DNA of 64,000 nt. Origin: Salinibacter altiplanensis. GTDB lineage: Bacteria > Bacteroidota > Rhodothermia > Rhodothermales > Salinibacteraceae. The notes beneath the pieces are model-generated. The model worked only from the letters and a program-made list of their open reading frames with translations. It made no database searches and was not told the origin of the DNA. Positions 1 to 9,053 of the stretch are shown one piece after another. The translations under genes and the position numbers were made by a program. The stretch lies in NCBI RefSeq assembly GCF_002894645.1, contig NZ_NCQY01000009.1, forward strand, positions 314,433 to 378,432, in the 5' to 3' direction. The stretch's first letter is position 1; the number at the start of each line of letters is the position of its first letter.

Positions 1-315
1 CACGCCCCCACTCTCCTGAAGGCCAAGCCCGCGGCCTACGTCGTCGGGTTCACGGCGGGGGTGAGCCGCGCGCTGGACGTGCCCGTGGGCAACCACACAA
101 TCCGCACCCTGGAGCGAGGCTGTCGGCAGGGCCTCCCCCGCGACGGCGACCTGGGGCAGCGCCTCGCCGACATCGCAGCGGGGATCGTCTTCGACGGAAG
201 TGTTACCAGCGACCCAGACCTTGCGACAATCCGTGAGGATGGGGAGGAGGAGGGTCGGGCCTTCGTTGAGGACCGGTCCCCCCCGTCCCTACTCGGCGAC
301 TTGGCCCGCAAATAA
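1..315 (+). CDS. 3' end of an unidentified protein (partial)
   Basis: An open frame enters from the left edge and ends at a TAA at 313-315, giving about 104 C-terminal residues. It begins HAPTLLKAKPAAYVV and ends in a charged tail rich in Glu, Asp and Arg. The frame is open to the edge, so the GTG at 61 is probably internal. I do not recognise the family. The small-residue stretch (GFTAGVSRALDVPVGNHT) looks like part of a folded domain, and the last 40 residues look disordered. It runs towards the DJ-1 gene, with 144 bases between the two stop codons. Confidence 0.5.
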   Translation, partial: HAPTLLKAKPAAYVVGFTAGVSRALDVPVGNHTIRTLERGCRQGLPRDGDLGQRLADIAAGIVFDGSVTSDPDLATIREDGEEEGRAFVEDRSPPSLLGDLARK

Positions 316-459
316 ACGGCGCCGTCAGGCCCTATGGAGATGCGCGACCGTCTACGGAACAGCCCCGGAACTGCCGCCACCTGCATCTCGACCTCCGCGT
401 CAGAAGAGGCCCGGCCCCAGAGGAACTGACGCCTTCCCCTTGGTTCGGGAGGCGCTGCG

Positions 460-1056
460 TCAGGCCGCAACCGGCTCGGTGTGCTCGATGCGGGTGCCAA
501 GCATGTCCAGGAACTGCCGGATCCAGGCGGCGTGGGCGGGCCAGGCCGGGGCCGTGACGAGGTTGCCGTCGGTCACCGCCTCGGTCATCTCCACATCGAC
601 GTAGGTGCCGCCGGCCGCCTCCACCTCCGGAGCACAGGCCGGATACGCCGAGCAGCGTCGCCCGTCGAGCACGTCGGCAGCGGCAAGCGTCTGGGCGGCG
701 TGGCAGACGGCCGCGACCGGCTTGTCTTCTTCGAAGAAATGCTGCGTCACCTCGATGACGCGGTCGTTCAGGCGGAGGTATTCCGGAGCGCGGCCGCCCG
801 GCAGACAAAGCGCATCGTAGTCGGCCGGGTCCACCTCGTCGAAGGTGGCATTCAGGGCAAAGTTGTGGCCCGGCTTCTCGGTGTACGTCTGGTCGCCCTC
901 AAAGTCGTGGATGGCCGTTTTCACCGTGTCGCCGGCCTCCTTCTCCGGGCACACGGCGTGCACCTCGTGGCCCGCCAGGTCGAGCATTTGGAACGGAACC
1001 ATCGTCTCGTAGTCCTCGGCAAAGTCGCCGACGATCATCAAAATTTGCTTGGACAT
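460..1056 (-). CDS. DJ-1/PfpI family protein
   Basis: This is a 198-residue class I glutamine amidotransferase-like protein of the DJ-1/PfpI superfamily, which includes intracellular proteases, glyoxalases and chaperones. The N-terminus [17 protein letters not shown] matches the first beta strand and conserved acidic residue of the family. The nucleophile elbow is AVCHAAQTL, with Cys followed by His. [13 protein letters not shown] is the glycine-rich loop before it. The frame is open further upstream, but the ATG at 1054-1056 starts exactly where family members start. The substrate is unknown. It is transcribed alone, convergent with the partial gene to its left. Confidence 0.88.
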   Translation of the reverse strand: MSKQILMIVGDFAEDYETMVPFQMLDLAGHEVHAVCPEKEAGDTVKTAIHDFEGDQTYTEKPGHNFALNATFDEVDPADYDALCLPGGRAPEYLRLNDRVIEVTQHFFEEDKPVAAVCHAAQTLAAADVLDGRRCSAYPACAPEVEAAGGTYVDVEMTEAVTDGNLVTAPAWPAHAAWIRQFLDMLGTRIEHTEPVAA

Positions 1057-1403
1057 GACTGTCTGCGGGACGTTGTGAACAGGGCAAGGGTTGTGGATCC
1101 TTTTTGCATGCCGGACCGGCAGAATGGATCCTTTCCGCCAATCATGTGAATCTGATATGCACGAGCCTGACGGAAGCTCCGCTCCTTCAATCGTGGAGGT
1201 ACGGACAGACGAGGGAAAGGGAGGCACCTCTTAAGACACGTTGTGCCAGATGTGGATCGCACCCGCGTCGTGCCTCTCCTCGACCGGAAACGGGCCTCGC
1301 CACGCCCGTGTCGCGTCTTTCCATCCGATCACTGCTCAATCCGTTCGGTCGATCGGCGCTGAATCGAGTTCCGAGCGGTCCGCAGTCCTGTCCGGGGAGG
1401 GCG
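1057..1403. other. Intergenic region, no gene seen
   Basis: These 347 bases lie between the start of the DJ-1 gene and the stop of the amine oxidase, both on the minus strand. Open frames crossing it are antisense shadows of neighbouring genes. It should hold the DJ-1 promoter. A GGATCCTTT sequence occurs twice about 35 bases apart (around 1097 and 1126), but I assign it no role. Confidence 0.5.
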
Positions 1404-2486
1404 CTACGCCAGTGCGGAGGCGACGCGGCGGCCCGCTTCGATGGCCCCGTCGAGGTAGCCAGGGTGGTCGGCGGCAGTTTCGGCCGCGGCAACGTGCAGG
1501 CGCCCGTCCCAGTGAGGACGTCGGAGGACGGGGGCCGGATCCGGGGGTGTGTGCGGCCCCGGCTTGGGCCCCGCGGGCGGCGTCGTGGCCGTGTCGTGGC
1601 GCCAGTTGGCCGTTGCGATGCCGGTAGGGGAGTCGGCGGCCTCGCCAAAGCAGTGCACGAGCTGACGAACGAGGGCGGCGTCCCGCTTGTCCGGATCGCT
1701 CGGGGTGGGGGAGTCGGGGCCTGGGGGATGCATGAACCCAACGAGGGCGGCGGGGCCGTCGGGCATCACGGCGTCGTGCCAGTCGTGCACCGGTCCGGCC
1801 GCGCTCCGCACACGCCCGGCGAGGCCCTGCTCGCGCCAGAACGGGCGGTCGTAGGTGACGGCCGCCTTCGCCGAAGGACTCATCCAGGTCGTGGTGTTGC
1901 GGAGAGCCGAAGCCAGCGCATCCGGCAGCACAGGGTCGAACTGAAGGGCATGGGCCGCCAGTCGGGGCGGAAGGGCAAGCACCACCGCGTCGACCGACGT
2001 GGCCTGCGGGCCCTCGGGCGTCTGGGCGGTGGCCTGCACCTGTCCCCCCCCACGCTGCAGGGCGCGGAGGCGGTGGCGACGGCGCAGGGCGGCGTCCGGA
2101 AGTGTGGCGGCGAGGCGCTCGTGGAGGGCCTGGGCCCCGCCCACGAGGCGCCAGGAAGGCGGCGGGGCCTCCGGCCACTCGAAGTGCTCCACGGGAGCGT
2201 CCCGGGCCCACTCCTGCACCGCCATGCCGGGCTCGTGCTGGCGCACCCGCTCGATACCGAGGCGTTCAGCCAGCGTGCGCACCCGGTCGTGCGTCTCCCA
2301 GTGCCAGGACGCCCCCAGGTCGAGACGCACGTCGTCGGGGCCGACGGCCGGGCTCCAGCACCGCCCCCCGACCCGGTCGCGCGCCTCCCAGACGCGCACC
2401 GACACACCCCTCTCGTGCAGCTCGGTGGCCGCCACGAGGCCCGCCAGCCCCGCTCCGACGACCAGAATGGAGGGGGACTCAGACAT
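1404..2486 (-). CDS. FAD-dependent amine oxidase family protein
   Basis: This 360-residue flavoprotein has an N-terminal Rossmann FAD motif (VVGAGLAGLVAATEL, about residues 9-23), followed by the acidic ribose-binding residue and the RVGGR motif typical of flavin amine oxidases and phytoene-desaturase-like enzymes. A second FAD contact is near the C-terminus (DGRLHVAAAETA). At 360 residues it is shorter than typical monoamine oxidases (about 430-450). The substrate cannot be told. Its start overlaps the end of the upstream doxX gene by 8 bases, so the two are probably co-transcribed and translationally coupled. Confidence 0.85.
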   Translation of the reverse strand: MSESPSILVVGAGLAGLVAATELHERGVSVRVWEARDRVGGRCWSPAVGPDDVRLDLGASWHWETHDRVRTLAERLGIERVRQHEPGMAVQEWARDAPVEHFEWPEAPPPSWRLVGGAQALHERLAATLPDAALRRRHRLRALQRGGGQVQATAQTPEGPQATSVDAVVLALPPRLAAHALQFDPVLPDALASALRNTTTWMSPSAKAAVTYDRPFWREQGLAGRVRSAAGPVHDWHDAVMPDGPAALVGFMHPPGPDSPTPSDPDKRDAALVRQLVHCFGEAADSPTGIATANWRHDTATTPPAGPKPGPHTPPDPAPVLRRPHWDGRLHVAAAETAADHPGYLDGAIEAGRRVASALA

Positions 2487-2913
2487 GCTCGGCCTCCTCT
2501 GCTCCTGTCGACGATCGAAAATACGCGTCGATGCTATACCGGCCAGGGCCCGTCAGCAGGAGCGCCGCAAACACCGTCGCCATCTCCGTGGCGTGCCAGG
2601 GCCCCTCCCCCGCCGCGATGTGGCTCGACGCCGCGACGAACATGGTCCCCAGGAGCAGCCCCAGGATCGGGCGAAAGAGCAGGCCCAGCATCAAGCAGAC
2701 GCCCCCCACAAACTCCGTGGCCGCCGCCATGAAGCCCCAGGCGACGGGCCAGACGGTGATCCCAAAAATCTCCATAGTCGTCCCCAGCTCCGCCCATCGC
2801 GCCGGTCCGCCCAACATCTTGTCGGCCCCGTACACGAAGACAAACGAGACGCCAATGCCGATACGGAGGACGAGCAGCGCGAGGTCGATGGAGGCCCACC
2901 GGGACGAATCCAT
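2479..2913 (-). CDS. DoxX family membrane protein
   Basis: A 144-residue protein with four predicted membrane helices and the DoxX-type layout: an N-terminal helix with a conserved Arg-Gly pair, a MEIFGI amphipathic turn, and paired Gly-rich helices (GLLFRPILGLLLGTMF). DoxX proteins are linked to quinone or sulfur redox chemistry in the membrane, and the fold is usually annotated only as oxidoreductase-associated. It is followed with an 8-base overlap by the FAD amine oxidase and preceded by a second doxX gene 75 bases upstream. All three run in the same direction, suggesting a small redox operon. Confidence 0.85.
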   Translation of the reverse strand: MDSSRWASIDLALLVLRIGIGVSFVFVYGADKMLGGPARWAELGTTMEIFGITVWPVAWGFMAAATEFVGGVCLMLGLLFRPILGLLLGTMFVAASSHIAAGEGPWHATEMATVFAALLLTGPGRYSIDAYFRSSTGAEEAEHV

Positions 2914-2988
2914 GCCGGGTACTGGGTTGGTTGGGGAGATGGGAACGCGTTTCTCAAGCTACGCCAGCCGTGCCGACCCGGGCGGACG

Positions 2989-3399
2989 TCAGCCCGCAAG
3001 CTCATCGACGCTGTATTTCCCCGGCCCCACAAAGACGAGGCTCAGGAACACAAACGCGTACAGGAGGGCCCTTTCGGGACTGCCGTCGATGGCGCCGGTG
3101 AGGTGGGCCGTCGCAGCCACGGCCATGTTGAGTACGAGGAGGAGGGCCGCCGGGCGCGTCAGCAGCCCGAGCGCAACAAGCAAGGCCCCCGCGAACTCGG
3201 CGAGGGCAGCCATGAACCCCCAAAAGGTAGGAGCGAATCCGAGCCCAAAGAGCTCCATCGTGCCGCCCAGCCCCGCCCACTGCTCGGGCCCGCCGACGAT
3301 CTTTCCCCACCCGTGGCCGACGGCCATGTACAGGCCAAACGTAGCACGGAGAAGAAGCAGGCCCAGGTCACGGAATTTACTCAAGTGTGTCCAGATCAT
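2989..3399 (-). CDS. DoxX family membrane protein
   Basis: A 136-residue, four-helix DoxX protein clearly related to its downstream neighbour: both carry a Gly-Pro-x-Gln/Arg-Trp-Ala-x-Leu-Gly segment followed by MELFG or MEIFG, a WGFMAA helix, and a C-terminal GPGKYSVDE/GPGRYSIDA motif. This points to tandem duplication. GPGKYSVDELAG is the canonical C-terminal signature of the family. The ATG at 3397-3399 gives a start matching other members. It is probably the first gene of a doxX-doxX-amine oxidase operon. Confidence 0.87.
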   Translation of the reverse strand: MIWTHLSKFRDLGLLLLRATFGLYMAVGHGWGKIVGGPEQWAGLGGTMELFGLGFAPTFWGFMAALAEFAGALLVALGLLTRPAALLLVLNMAVAATAHLTGAIDGSPERALLYAFVFLSLVFVGPGKYSVDELAG

Positions 3400-3735
3400 G
3401 ACTCGACAAGCGGTTTGGAAAGGCTAGATGAACCCGCCTCAAGTATAGAAAACGGCGGGCGGTTTGTCGAGCGGCGTCGTTCTGGACCAGGGCACTTGCA
3501 TGTTGAAAGGTTCGTCGAGTGATGAAGGCTGCGCTGCCGCTGATCGCAGGGGAAAAGCCAGGAATGCACGGGAGAATGAGGGAACGTGGGGGAACCGAGT
3601 TTCCGCCTCTACCGAACCGTGCAAACAGCTCCGGTCGCAAAGGTGCGATTGCCCTGCGTTCGGGACCCGGGACAACCTCGAGGGAGATGCCTCCCCACAC
3701 GCCAAAGAATCGTCCAGGATACAACGGAGCGCGGC
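3400..3735. other. Intergenic region, no gene seen
   Basis: These 336 bases lie between the korB stop and the start of the doxX operon. No frame shows recognisable protein features. The part nearest 3400-3480 is slightly more AT-rich and likely contains the doxX promoter. I see no clear terminator for korB. Confidence 0.45.
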
Positions 3736-5100
3736 CTACTCGATCGTCCAGGTCTCCCCCGAGCGGAGCAGCGCATCGAGGTCGCCCTCGCCCTGCTCTG
3801 CCGTGACGGCGTCGATTTGTTGGTGCACGCGCTCCGCGTACGTGGGCCGCTCCGTCCGGTGGATCACGCCGAACGGGCGGGGCAGCTGTGTGCCGGTCTC
3901 GTCCAGGCGGGGAATCGGGTCGCCGTCGTCGTCCTGCCACGACATGCGGCCGAGGATGGTGGCAAGCTCCGGCGCGGTCTCGTCGTGCACGAGGCAGTCG
4001 TCGGCCGACCAGTCGCCGTGCTCCAGGTCGACCACCTCCGGCTGGAGGGTGTCGAGCCGGATGCCCCTCGTCCCGTTGGCGAACGTCATCGGCTCGCCGT
4101 GCTCCAGGAAGAGGGCGCGCTCGTCCTTCGTCTCCCGCTCGGTAAATTCGAAGAAGGCCCCGTCGTTGAAGATGTTGCAGTTTTGGTAGATCTCCAGGAA
4201 GCCAGTGCCGTCATGCTCGTGGGCGGCCCGCATCATGGCCTTCATGTGCTGCGGATCGCGGTCCATGGTGCGCGCCACGAAGGAGGCGTCGGCCCCCAGG
4301 GCGACGGACACGGGATTGAAGGGCCGATCGACAGAGCCGTAGGGCGTGCTCTTCGACACGGTCCCCTCATTGGACGTGGGGCTGTACTGGCCCTTCGTGA
4401 GGCCGTAGATTTCGTTGTTGAAGAGGAGGATCTGTGTGTCGAGGTTGCGGCGGAAGACATGGATCAGGTGGTTGCCGCCGATGGACAGCGCGTCGCCGTC
4501 GCCGGTCACGACCCACACGTCCAGCTCCGGATTGCTCATCTTGAGCCCTGTGGCCACGGCCGGGGCCCGCCCGTGGATGCTGTGCATGCCGTACGTGTCC
4601 ATGTAGTACGGGAAGCGCCCGGCGCACCCGATGCCGCTGATGAACACAACGTTCTCTTTGTCCACCCCCAGGTCCGGCAGCAGACGCTGCACGGTCGACA
4701 GGATGGCGTAGTCGCCACAGCCGGGACACCAGCGCACCTCCTGGTCCGACTGAAAGTCTTCGCGGGACAGCGCCTCACCCGCCCCATCCCCGCCATACCC
4801 GGGCGGAAGCGTAGGGCCGTTGTCATCAGCGTCGTCGCCACCGGGAGAGGGCGGCCCGGCGGGCTTCTTGGCCCCGGGCGGGCCGGCCGGCTTCTTCGTG
4901 CCCGGGGCCTCCGATTCCTCGCTCTCACCACCAAGGCCCGGGGGAAGATCAGGCTTCTTCGTGCTGGGCGTTGCCTCTTCGTCGGACGCATTCGGGGCCG
5001 ACGCGTCGCTCCCGTCGGCAAGGCCGGGGGGCCGGTCCGGTTTTTTGGTGCCGTCGGGCATCTGACCGTTTGGGCTGGTGTCGGGGGGGTCGGTGCTCAT
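3736..5100 (-). CDS. korB: 2-oxoacid:ferredoxin oxidoreductase, beta subunit, with repetitive N-terminal extension
   Basis: The catalytic part, from about residue 105, is the thiamine-diphosphate beta subunit of a 2-oxoglutarate/2-oxoacid:ferredoxin oxidoreductase. It has RWCPGCGDYAILSTVQ with the cluster-ligand cysteines, GIGCAGRFPYY, the ThDP motif VVTGDGDALSIGGNHLIH and NNEIYGLTKGQYSPTS. It forms a complex with KorA, encoded 129 bases upstream in the same direction, decarboxylating 2-oxoacids to acyl-CoA and reducing ferredoxin. The roughly 100-residue N-terminal extension is unusual: a Pro/Lys/Gly-rich segment with four copies of a (T/A)KKPxxPPG unit, unlike the compact family N-terminus. 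The start chosen is the ATG at 5098-5100; the frame stays open 8 codons further. Confidence 0.92.
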   Translation of the reverse strand: MSTDPPDTSPNGQMPDGTKKPDRPPGLADGSDASAPNASDEEATPSTKKPDLPPGLGGESEESEAPGTKKPAGPPGAKKPAGPPSPGGDDADDNGPTLPPGYGGDGAGEALSREDFQSDQEVRWCPGCGDYAILSTVQRLLPDLGVDKENVVFISGIGCAGRFPYYMDTYGMHSIHGRAPAVATGLKMSNPELDVWVVTGDGDALSIGGNHLIHVFRRNLDTQILLFNNEIYGLTKGQYSPTSNEGTVSKSTPYGSVDRPFNPVSVALGADASFVARTMDRDPQHMKAMMRAAHEHDGTGFLEIYQNCNIFNDGAFFEFTERETKDERALFLEHGEPMTFANGTRGIRLDTLQPEVVDLEHGDWSADDCLVHDETAPELATILGRMSWQDDDGDPIPRLDETGTQLPRPFGVIHRTERPTYAERVHQQIDAVTAEQGEGDLDALLRSGETWTIE

Positions 5101-5229
5101 GGATCGGGAGGGTGGTTCCGTCAACGGGGTCCATTTCCTTTAGCAGCGTATCGCGTATCGCACGTTGTGAATCGGATCACTGCCTGACAAGACGCGCAAT
5201 GCGAAACACGCAGTGCGAAATACACAATC

Positions 5230-7128
5230 CTACGCCGGTGTCGGCTCACTCAGCAGGGCCGTCGCCTCCTCTAGAATTTCTTCGGCCCGGAACGGTCGGC
5301 CCTGGATCTTGTGGAGGGGCGCGAAGCCACAGCGGGGGTACTGGTCGCGCAGGACGCGAATGAGCTGTCCATTGTTGAGCTCGGGGACGAGGACGTGGTC
5401 GAAGCGGCCGAGTACATCCCCGAGGTCTGCCGGCAGGGGCCAGACGTGGCGGAGGACGACGCTGCCAACGCGCAGATTCTGCTCCCTTGCGCGCTCGGTG
5501 GCTTCCTCGATCGCCCCCTTCGTGGAGCCCCACCCGACCACGAGCAGGTCGCCGTCGGCCGGCCCGGACACTTGCGTCGGGGGAATGTCCTGCGTCACGT
5601 TCTGCACCTTCTGCGCCCGCACCTCCACCATCTTCTGGTGATTCTCAGCGTCGTAGGAGACATCGCCCGTCTGGTGCTCTTTCTCCAATCCGCCGAGGCG
5701 GTGCTCCAGGTCGGGCGTGCCGGGACGGGCCCAGGCGCGGGCCAGCGTCTCCGGGTCGCGCACGTAGGGCAGGAACTGGTCGTTGCCGTCCTGGTCCTTG
5801 TGCATCGTGCGCTCGGTGGCCTCCGTCTCGAACTCGACGTTGAACGCCGGGAGCGCGTCGGTATCGGGGATGCGCCATGCCTCCGAGCCGTTGCCGAGGT
5901 AGCCGTCGGCCAGCAGGATGACGGGCGTGCGGTATTTGGTAGCGATGCGACACGCCTCGTAGGCGGTGTGGAAGCAGTCGCCCGGCGAGGTGGCGGCGAG
6001 CACCGGGAGCGGCGCCTCCCCGTTGCGGCCGTACACGGCCTGCAGCAGGTCGCCCTGCTCCGGCTTGGTGGGCAGTCCGGTAGAGGGCCCGCCGCGCTGC
6101 ATGTCGATGATGACGAGCGGCAGCTCCGTCATGACACCGAGCCCGATCGTCTCCGTCTTGAGGGCCACGCCGGGGCCGGAGGTGGCGCACACGCCGAGGT
6201 CGCCCCCAAAGCTGGCCCCGAGCGCCGAGGTCGCGGCCGCAATCTCGTCTTCGGCCTGAAAGGTGATGACCCCGAAATTCTTGTGCTCACTCAGCTCGTG
6301 GAGGATGTCCGACGCCGGCGTGATGGGGTAGGAGCCGTAGAAGAGGCGGAGGTCGCTCTTCACACTCGCGGCCACCAGCCCCAGGGCCAGCGCCTCTGCC
6401 CCCCGCACCGCCCGGTAGGTGCCGGGCGTCATCGCGGCCGCGTTGACCTCGTACCGCGTCCCAATGGCGTCGACGGTTTCTCCGTAGTGAAATCCTTTTT
6501 CGAGGACCTTTAGGTTCGCATCTCGAATCGCCGGCTTGTCCCCAAACTTCTCTCGGATCCACTCCTGGGCGGGCTCAACCGGCCGGGAGTACATCCAGAG
6601 GGCCAGCCCAAGGGCGAACATGTTTTTCGACCGGTCGACCTTCTGCAGCGACAGGTCGGTGTCCGACAAGGCCTTCCGGGTGATGTCGGTGAGCGGCACT
6701 TCCTGCACCCGGTAATCGTCCAGCGTGCCGTCCGTAAGCGGGTTGTAATCGAGGTCGGCCTTCGTGAGGTCCTGTTCCTCGAAGGCATTGGTGTTGACAA
6801 TAATGGTGCCGCCCGGTCGCACGCGGTGCAGGTGCACCTTCAGCGCCGCCGCGTTCATGGCCACGAGCAGATCCACCTTTTCGCCCGGTGTGCGTACCTC
6901 CTCGGCGCCGAAGTGGAGCTGAAAGGCACTTACGCCGAAGGTGGTGCCCGCCGGGGCCCGAATCTCGGCGGGATAGTCCGGCAGCGTGGCCAGGTCGTTT
7001 TGGGCGTAGGCAGAAGCAAGGGTGAATTGTGACCCGGTAATCTGCATTCCGTCCCCCGAGTCCCCGGCAAAGAGAACTGTGGCCTCGGGAATTTCCTTCG
7101 TGTCCGTCGTGTCGCTGGGCGCGCTCAT
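5230..7128 (-). CDS. korA: 2-oxoacid:ferredoxin oxidoreductase, fused gamma-alpha subunit
   Basis: This 632-residue subunit fuses the gamma domain (residues about 15-200, GDSGDGMQITGSQF and PAEIRAPAGTTFGVS) to the alpha pyrimidine-binding domain (LFYGSYPITPASDILHELS, then the ATSGPGVALKTETIGL and QRGGPSTGLPTKPEQGDL motifs) and a C-terminal transketolase-like domain (LLVVGWGSTKGAIEEA). This gamma-alpha fusion is the KorA/OorA arrangement of aerobic and microaerobic bacteria. It lies directly upstream of korB and is very probably in the same operon. ATG at 7126-7128 starts a typical short acidic leader. Confidence 0.94.
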   Translation of the reverse strand: MSAPSDTTDTKEIPEATVLFAGDSGDGMQITGSQFTLASAYAQNDLATLPDYPAEIRAPAGTTFGVSAFQLHFGAEEVRTPGEKVDLLVAMNAAALKVHLHRVRPGGTIIVNTNAFEEQDLTKADLDYNPLTDGTLDDYRVQEVPLTDITRKALSDTDLSLQKVDRSKNMFALGLALWMYSRPVEPAQEWIREKFGDKPAIRDANLKVLEKGFHYGETVDAIGTRYEVNAAAMTPGTYRAVRGAEALALGLVAASVKSDLRLFYGSYPITPASDILHELSEHKNFGVITFQAEDEIAAATSALGASFGGDLGVCATSGPGVALKTETIGLGVMTELPLVIIDMQRGGPSTGLPTKPEQGDLLQAVYGRNGEAPLPVLAATSPGDCFHTAYEACRIATKYRTPVILLADGYLGNGSEAWRIPDTDALPAFNVEFETEATERTMHKDQDGNDQFLPYVRDPETLARAWARPGTPDLEHRLGGLEKEHQTGDVSYDAENHQKMVEVRAQKVQNVTQDIPPTQVSGPADGDLLVVGWGSTKGAIEEATERAREQNLRVGSVVLRHVWPLPADLGDVLGRFDHVLVPELNNGQLIRVLRDQYPRCGFAPLHKIQGRPFRAEEILEEATALLSEPTPA

Positions 7129-7283
7129 TCGTATCGCTTAGATCCATTCTAAATTGGCGGCCATTGCAACGGGGGCCCCTCCCTAGAGGTTCAGGGGCGG
7201 GGGTGCACACAGGGTCTCCGCTCCGCTGCTTTCAATGGGGGTTCACGCCGCCAGGACGCGCCGGTCGAGGTCGCCTCTGCCGG

Positions 7284-8042
7284 TTACGACCCTGGCGCGT
7301 GCGCCTCCTCATCCTCGTCGGGCGACGTGTGGAGCCCGCATTCCGTTTTGTCCCGGTCGCCCCAGCGGCCCTCTCGCGAGTAGCCGTCGGCCTGGTCCAC
7401 CGGCTCGGTGCACGGCACGCAGCCGAGGCTGGGGTAGCCCTGATCGTGCTTCGGATTGTAGGGCAGGTCGTGCTCAAAGAGGTACTTCCACACCTTCTTC
7501 TGCGTCCAGTTGGCCAGCGGGTTGATTTTGAACACCCCGTACTGCCCTTCCCACGACAGGATGTCGGTGTCGGCGCGGCGCTCGGATTGATCGCGCCGGA
7601 CGCCGGTAATCCAGGCCCGGCGGTCGTCCAGGAAGTTCTGGAGCGGCTTCACTTTGCGGAGGAAACAGCAGCGATTCGGATTTCGGTTCCAGAGCTCCCC
7701 CCCTTCCTGCTCGGCCTGCTCGTCGAGCGAGAGCCCCCCGTGGACGCGCGTCACGTTCACATCGAGCCGCTCGTCCAGGTCATCGGACAGCTCATAGGTC
7801 TCCGGGAAGAGCAGGTCAGTGTCGAGGTAGAAGACCGTCGTGCCGGGCCGAAGGTCGGCCAGCATGTGCATGATGACGATCCCCGACGGGCCGAATCCCG
7901 TTCCCTGCGCGAGGTCATCGCCGAAAGTGTGCGCGGCCCAGTTGAGAATGGGCCTCGGGCCATGGGGTTCAAACTGCGCGTTCAGGGCCGCGAGCCGCGA
8001 GCTCGACCAGGCAGACGCACCGTCGTCGGAGGAAAAGGCCAT
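7284..8042 (-). CDS. cysH: Adenylyl-sulfate / phosphoadenylyl-sulfate reductase (CysH family)
   Basis: This 252-residue reductase reduces activated sulfate (APS or PAPS) to sulfite in assimilation. It carries the N-type PP-loop region (GFGPSGIVIMHMLADL), the paired cysteines in RCCFLRKVKPL, the CxxC in GCVPCTEP, and the C-terminal catalytic ECGLH. The CC...CxxC set binds a 4Fe-4S cluster and marks APS-preferring enzymes, so APS is the likelier substrate. The frame is open 25 codons further upstream, but that stretch is hydrophobic and out of character. ATG at 8040-8042 (MAFSSDDGAS) gives a normal cytosolic start. No other cys gene is adjacent. Confidence 0.9.
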   Translation of the reverse strand: MAFSSDDGASAWSSSRLAALNAQFEPHGPRPILNWAAHTFGDDLAQGTGFGPSGIVIMHMLADLRPGTTVFYLDTDLLFPETYELSDDLDERLDVNVTRVHGGLSLDEQAEQEGGELWNRNPNRCCFLRKVKPLQNFLDDRRAWITGVRRDQSERRADTDILSWEGQYGVFKINPLANWTQKKVWKYLFEHDLPYNPKHDQGYPSLGCVPCTEPVDQADGYSREGRWGDRDKTECGLHTSPDEDEEAHAPGS

Positions 8043-8310
8043 CGCGGCAGGCAGGAGACCGTTGACACAGAGCAAGAACACCGGGAATGGCACCCAATTT
8101 GCGCCAGTACCGTTCAAAACAAGGGGCTGGCGTGATGGTCATCAACCCCCCAGGCACGCACAAGCAGTTCTATGAAATCCAGAGGGCCTCCATTGCACAT
8201 TTCTTTGCTGGCCGGTAACAATGTGGCCGTGTGTTTTTCGAGGCCTCCCTCGTTGTTGTGACCCTCTGACTTGGCTCGGCTTTTTCCGGAAATGGTCCTT
8301 GACGCCATCT

Positions 8311-8694
8311 ATGATTAGCTACGCCTCCACCACACGCGGCATCACGGTCACCGTGCGTCCCATTTATCTGGACGAGCCGTCCGATCTTCTGGAGCGTGAG
8401 TTTGCGTTCGGATATGCCATCCGGATCGAAAACGACAGCGCAAACGAGGTCCAACTGCTCCGGCGCCGGTGGATCATCGAGGAGAGCAATGGCAGCCGAC
8501 AGGACCTGACCGGCGACGGCACGCTTCGTCCCCACCCAGTGATCGCCCCCGGGGACATGCACGTCCACGACGGATCGTGCAGGATCGAATCATTCAACGG
8601 AACTGTGCAGGGCAACTACCTCGTCCAGCGGGCCGACGGGGAGCAGTTTCGCGTGTCGGTGCCTCCCTTTCCCCTGCACGCCGCCGCGAATTAG
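8311..8694 (+). CDS. apaG: ApaG family protein
   Basis: This 127-residue single-domain protein has an immunoglobulin-like beta-sandwich fold. Family markers are VTVRPIYLDEPS, FGYAIRIENDS, VQLLRRRWIIEESNG and the Gly/Pro-rich PHPVIAPGDMHVHDG loop, ending VSVPPFPLHAA. ApaG is linked to divalent-cation resistance and to Ap4A/pyrophosphate binding; the exact role is unsettled. ATG at 8311 (MISYASTTRG) fits the usual family start; the frame is open upstream to 8221. It is divergent from cysH across 268 bases that must carry both promoters. Confidence 0.93.
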   Translation: MISYASTTRGITVTVRPIYLDEPSDLLEREFAFGYAIRIENDSANEVQLLRRRWIIEESNGSRQDLTGDGTLRPHPVIAPGDMHVHDGSCRIESFNGTVQGNYLVQRADGEQFRVSVPPFPLHAAAN

Positions 8695-8708
8695 GTTGAA
8701 GGGGGCAC

Positions 8709-8744
8709 GTTGAAGGTGAAACAGTGGGGCTTTCGACCTTCAAA
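8709..8744. terminator. Inverted repeat, probable bidirectional terminator
   Basis: TTGAAGGT (8710-8717) and ACCTTCAA (8736-8743) form an 8-bp stem between two convergent genes: apaG ending at 8694 and the minus-strand gene ending at 8766. The position fits a shared terminator, although no long T tract follows on either strand. The sequence GCACGTTGAAGGT recurs just after kbl at about 56018. Confidence 0.4.
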
Positions 8745-8765
8745 CCTTGCCCCTTTCCGGCGCAG

Positions 8766-9053
8766 TCAACTGGCCACGACCTCAATCTCGATGTCGTACT
8801 CCTCGGTCGTAAGCGTGATCGTCTGGTTTTCGTTGGCGAGGCCGTAGTCCGTAATCGCGTCCGGGAAGACATCGTCCGGCGCACTCATGTTGAACAGCGC
8901 GTCGGCCACCACCTGCCAGTCCTCCGGCGTGAGGTGCACTGTGGCGTCACGCCCCTCGGCCACCATGGGGGCGTAGTCGAGCACCTTCCCAAGGTGGTTG
9001 ACCGCCTGCTTGAGGTGCTTGTTCTCGGGGATGTCGGAGTCAATGTTGGCCAT
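8766..9053 (-). CDS. Small acidic hypothetical protein
   Basis: A 95-residue protein, highly acidic and without signal peptide or membrane segment, consistent with a halophile cytosolic protein. It begins MANIDSDIPENKHLKQAVNHLGKVLDY and ends TLTTEEYDIEIEVVAS. Predicted structure is two or three helices followed by a beta hairpin. I recognise no family. Codon use matches its neighbours, so it is probably a real gene. It is convergent with apaG and divergent from thyA. Confidence 0.7.
   Translation of the reverse strand: MANIDSDIPENKHLKQAVNHLGKVLDYAPMVAEGRDATVHLTPEDWQVVADALFNMSAPDDVFPDAITDYGLANENQTITLTTEEYDIEIEVVAS

Noticed and set aside
1104-2732. A 542-codon plus-strand open frame opposite the amine oxidase and doxX genes
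   Set aside because: It is rich in Arg, Gly, Pro and Ala with no domain motifs and lies antisense to genes with clear family signatures; such frames arise from high GC at third codon positions.
8043-8117. An N-terminal extension of CysH that looks like a signal peptide
   Set aside because: CysH is cytosolic, and the hydrophobic stretch precedes an ATG that fits the family; the upstream codons are probably untranslated.
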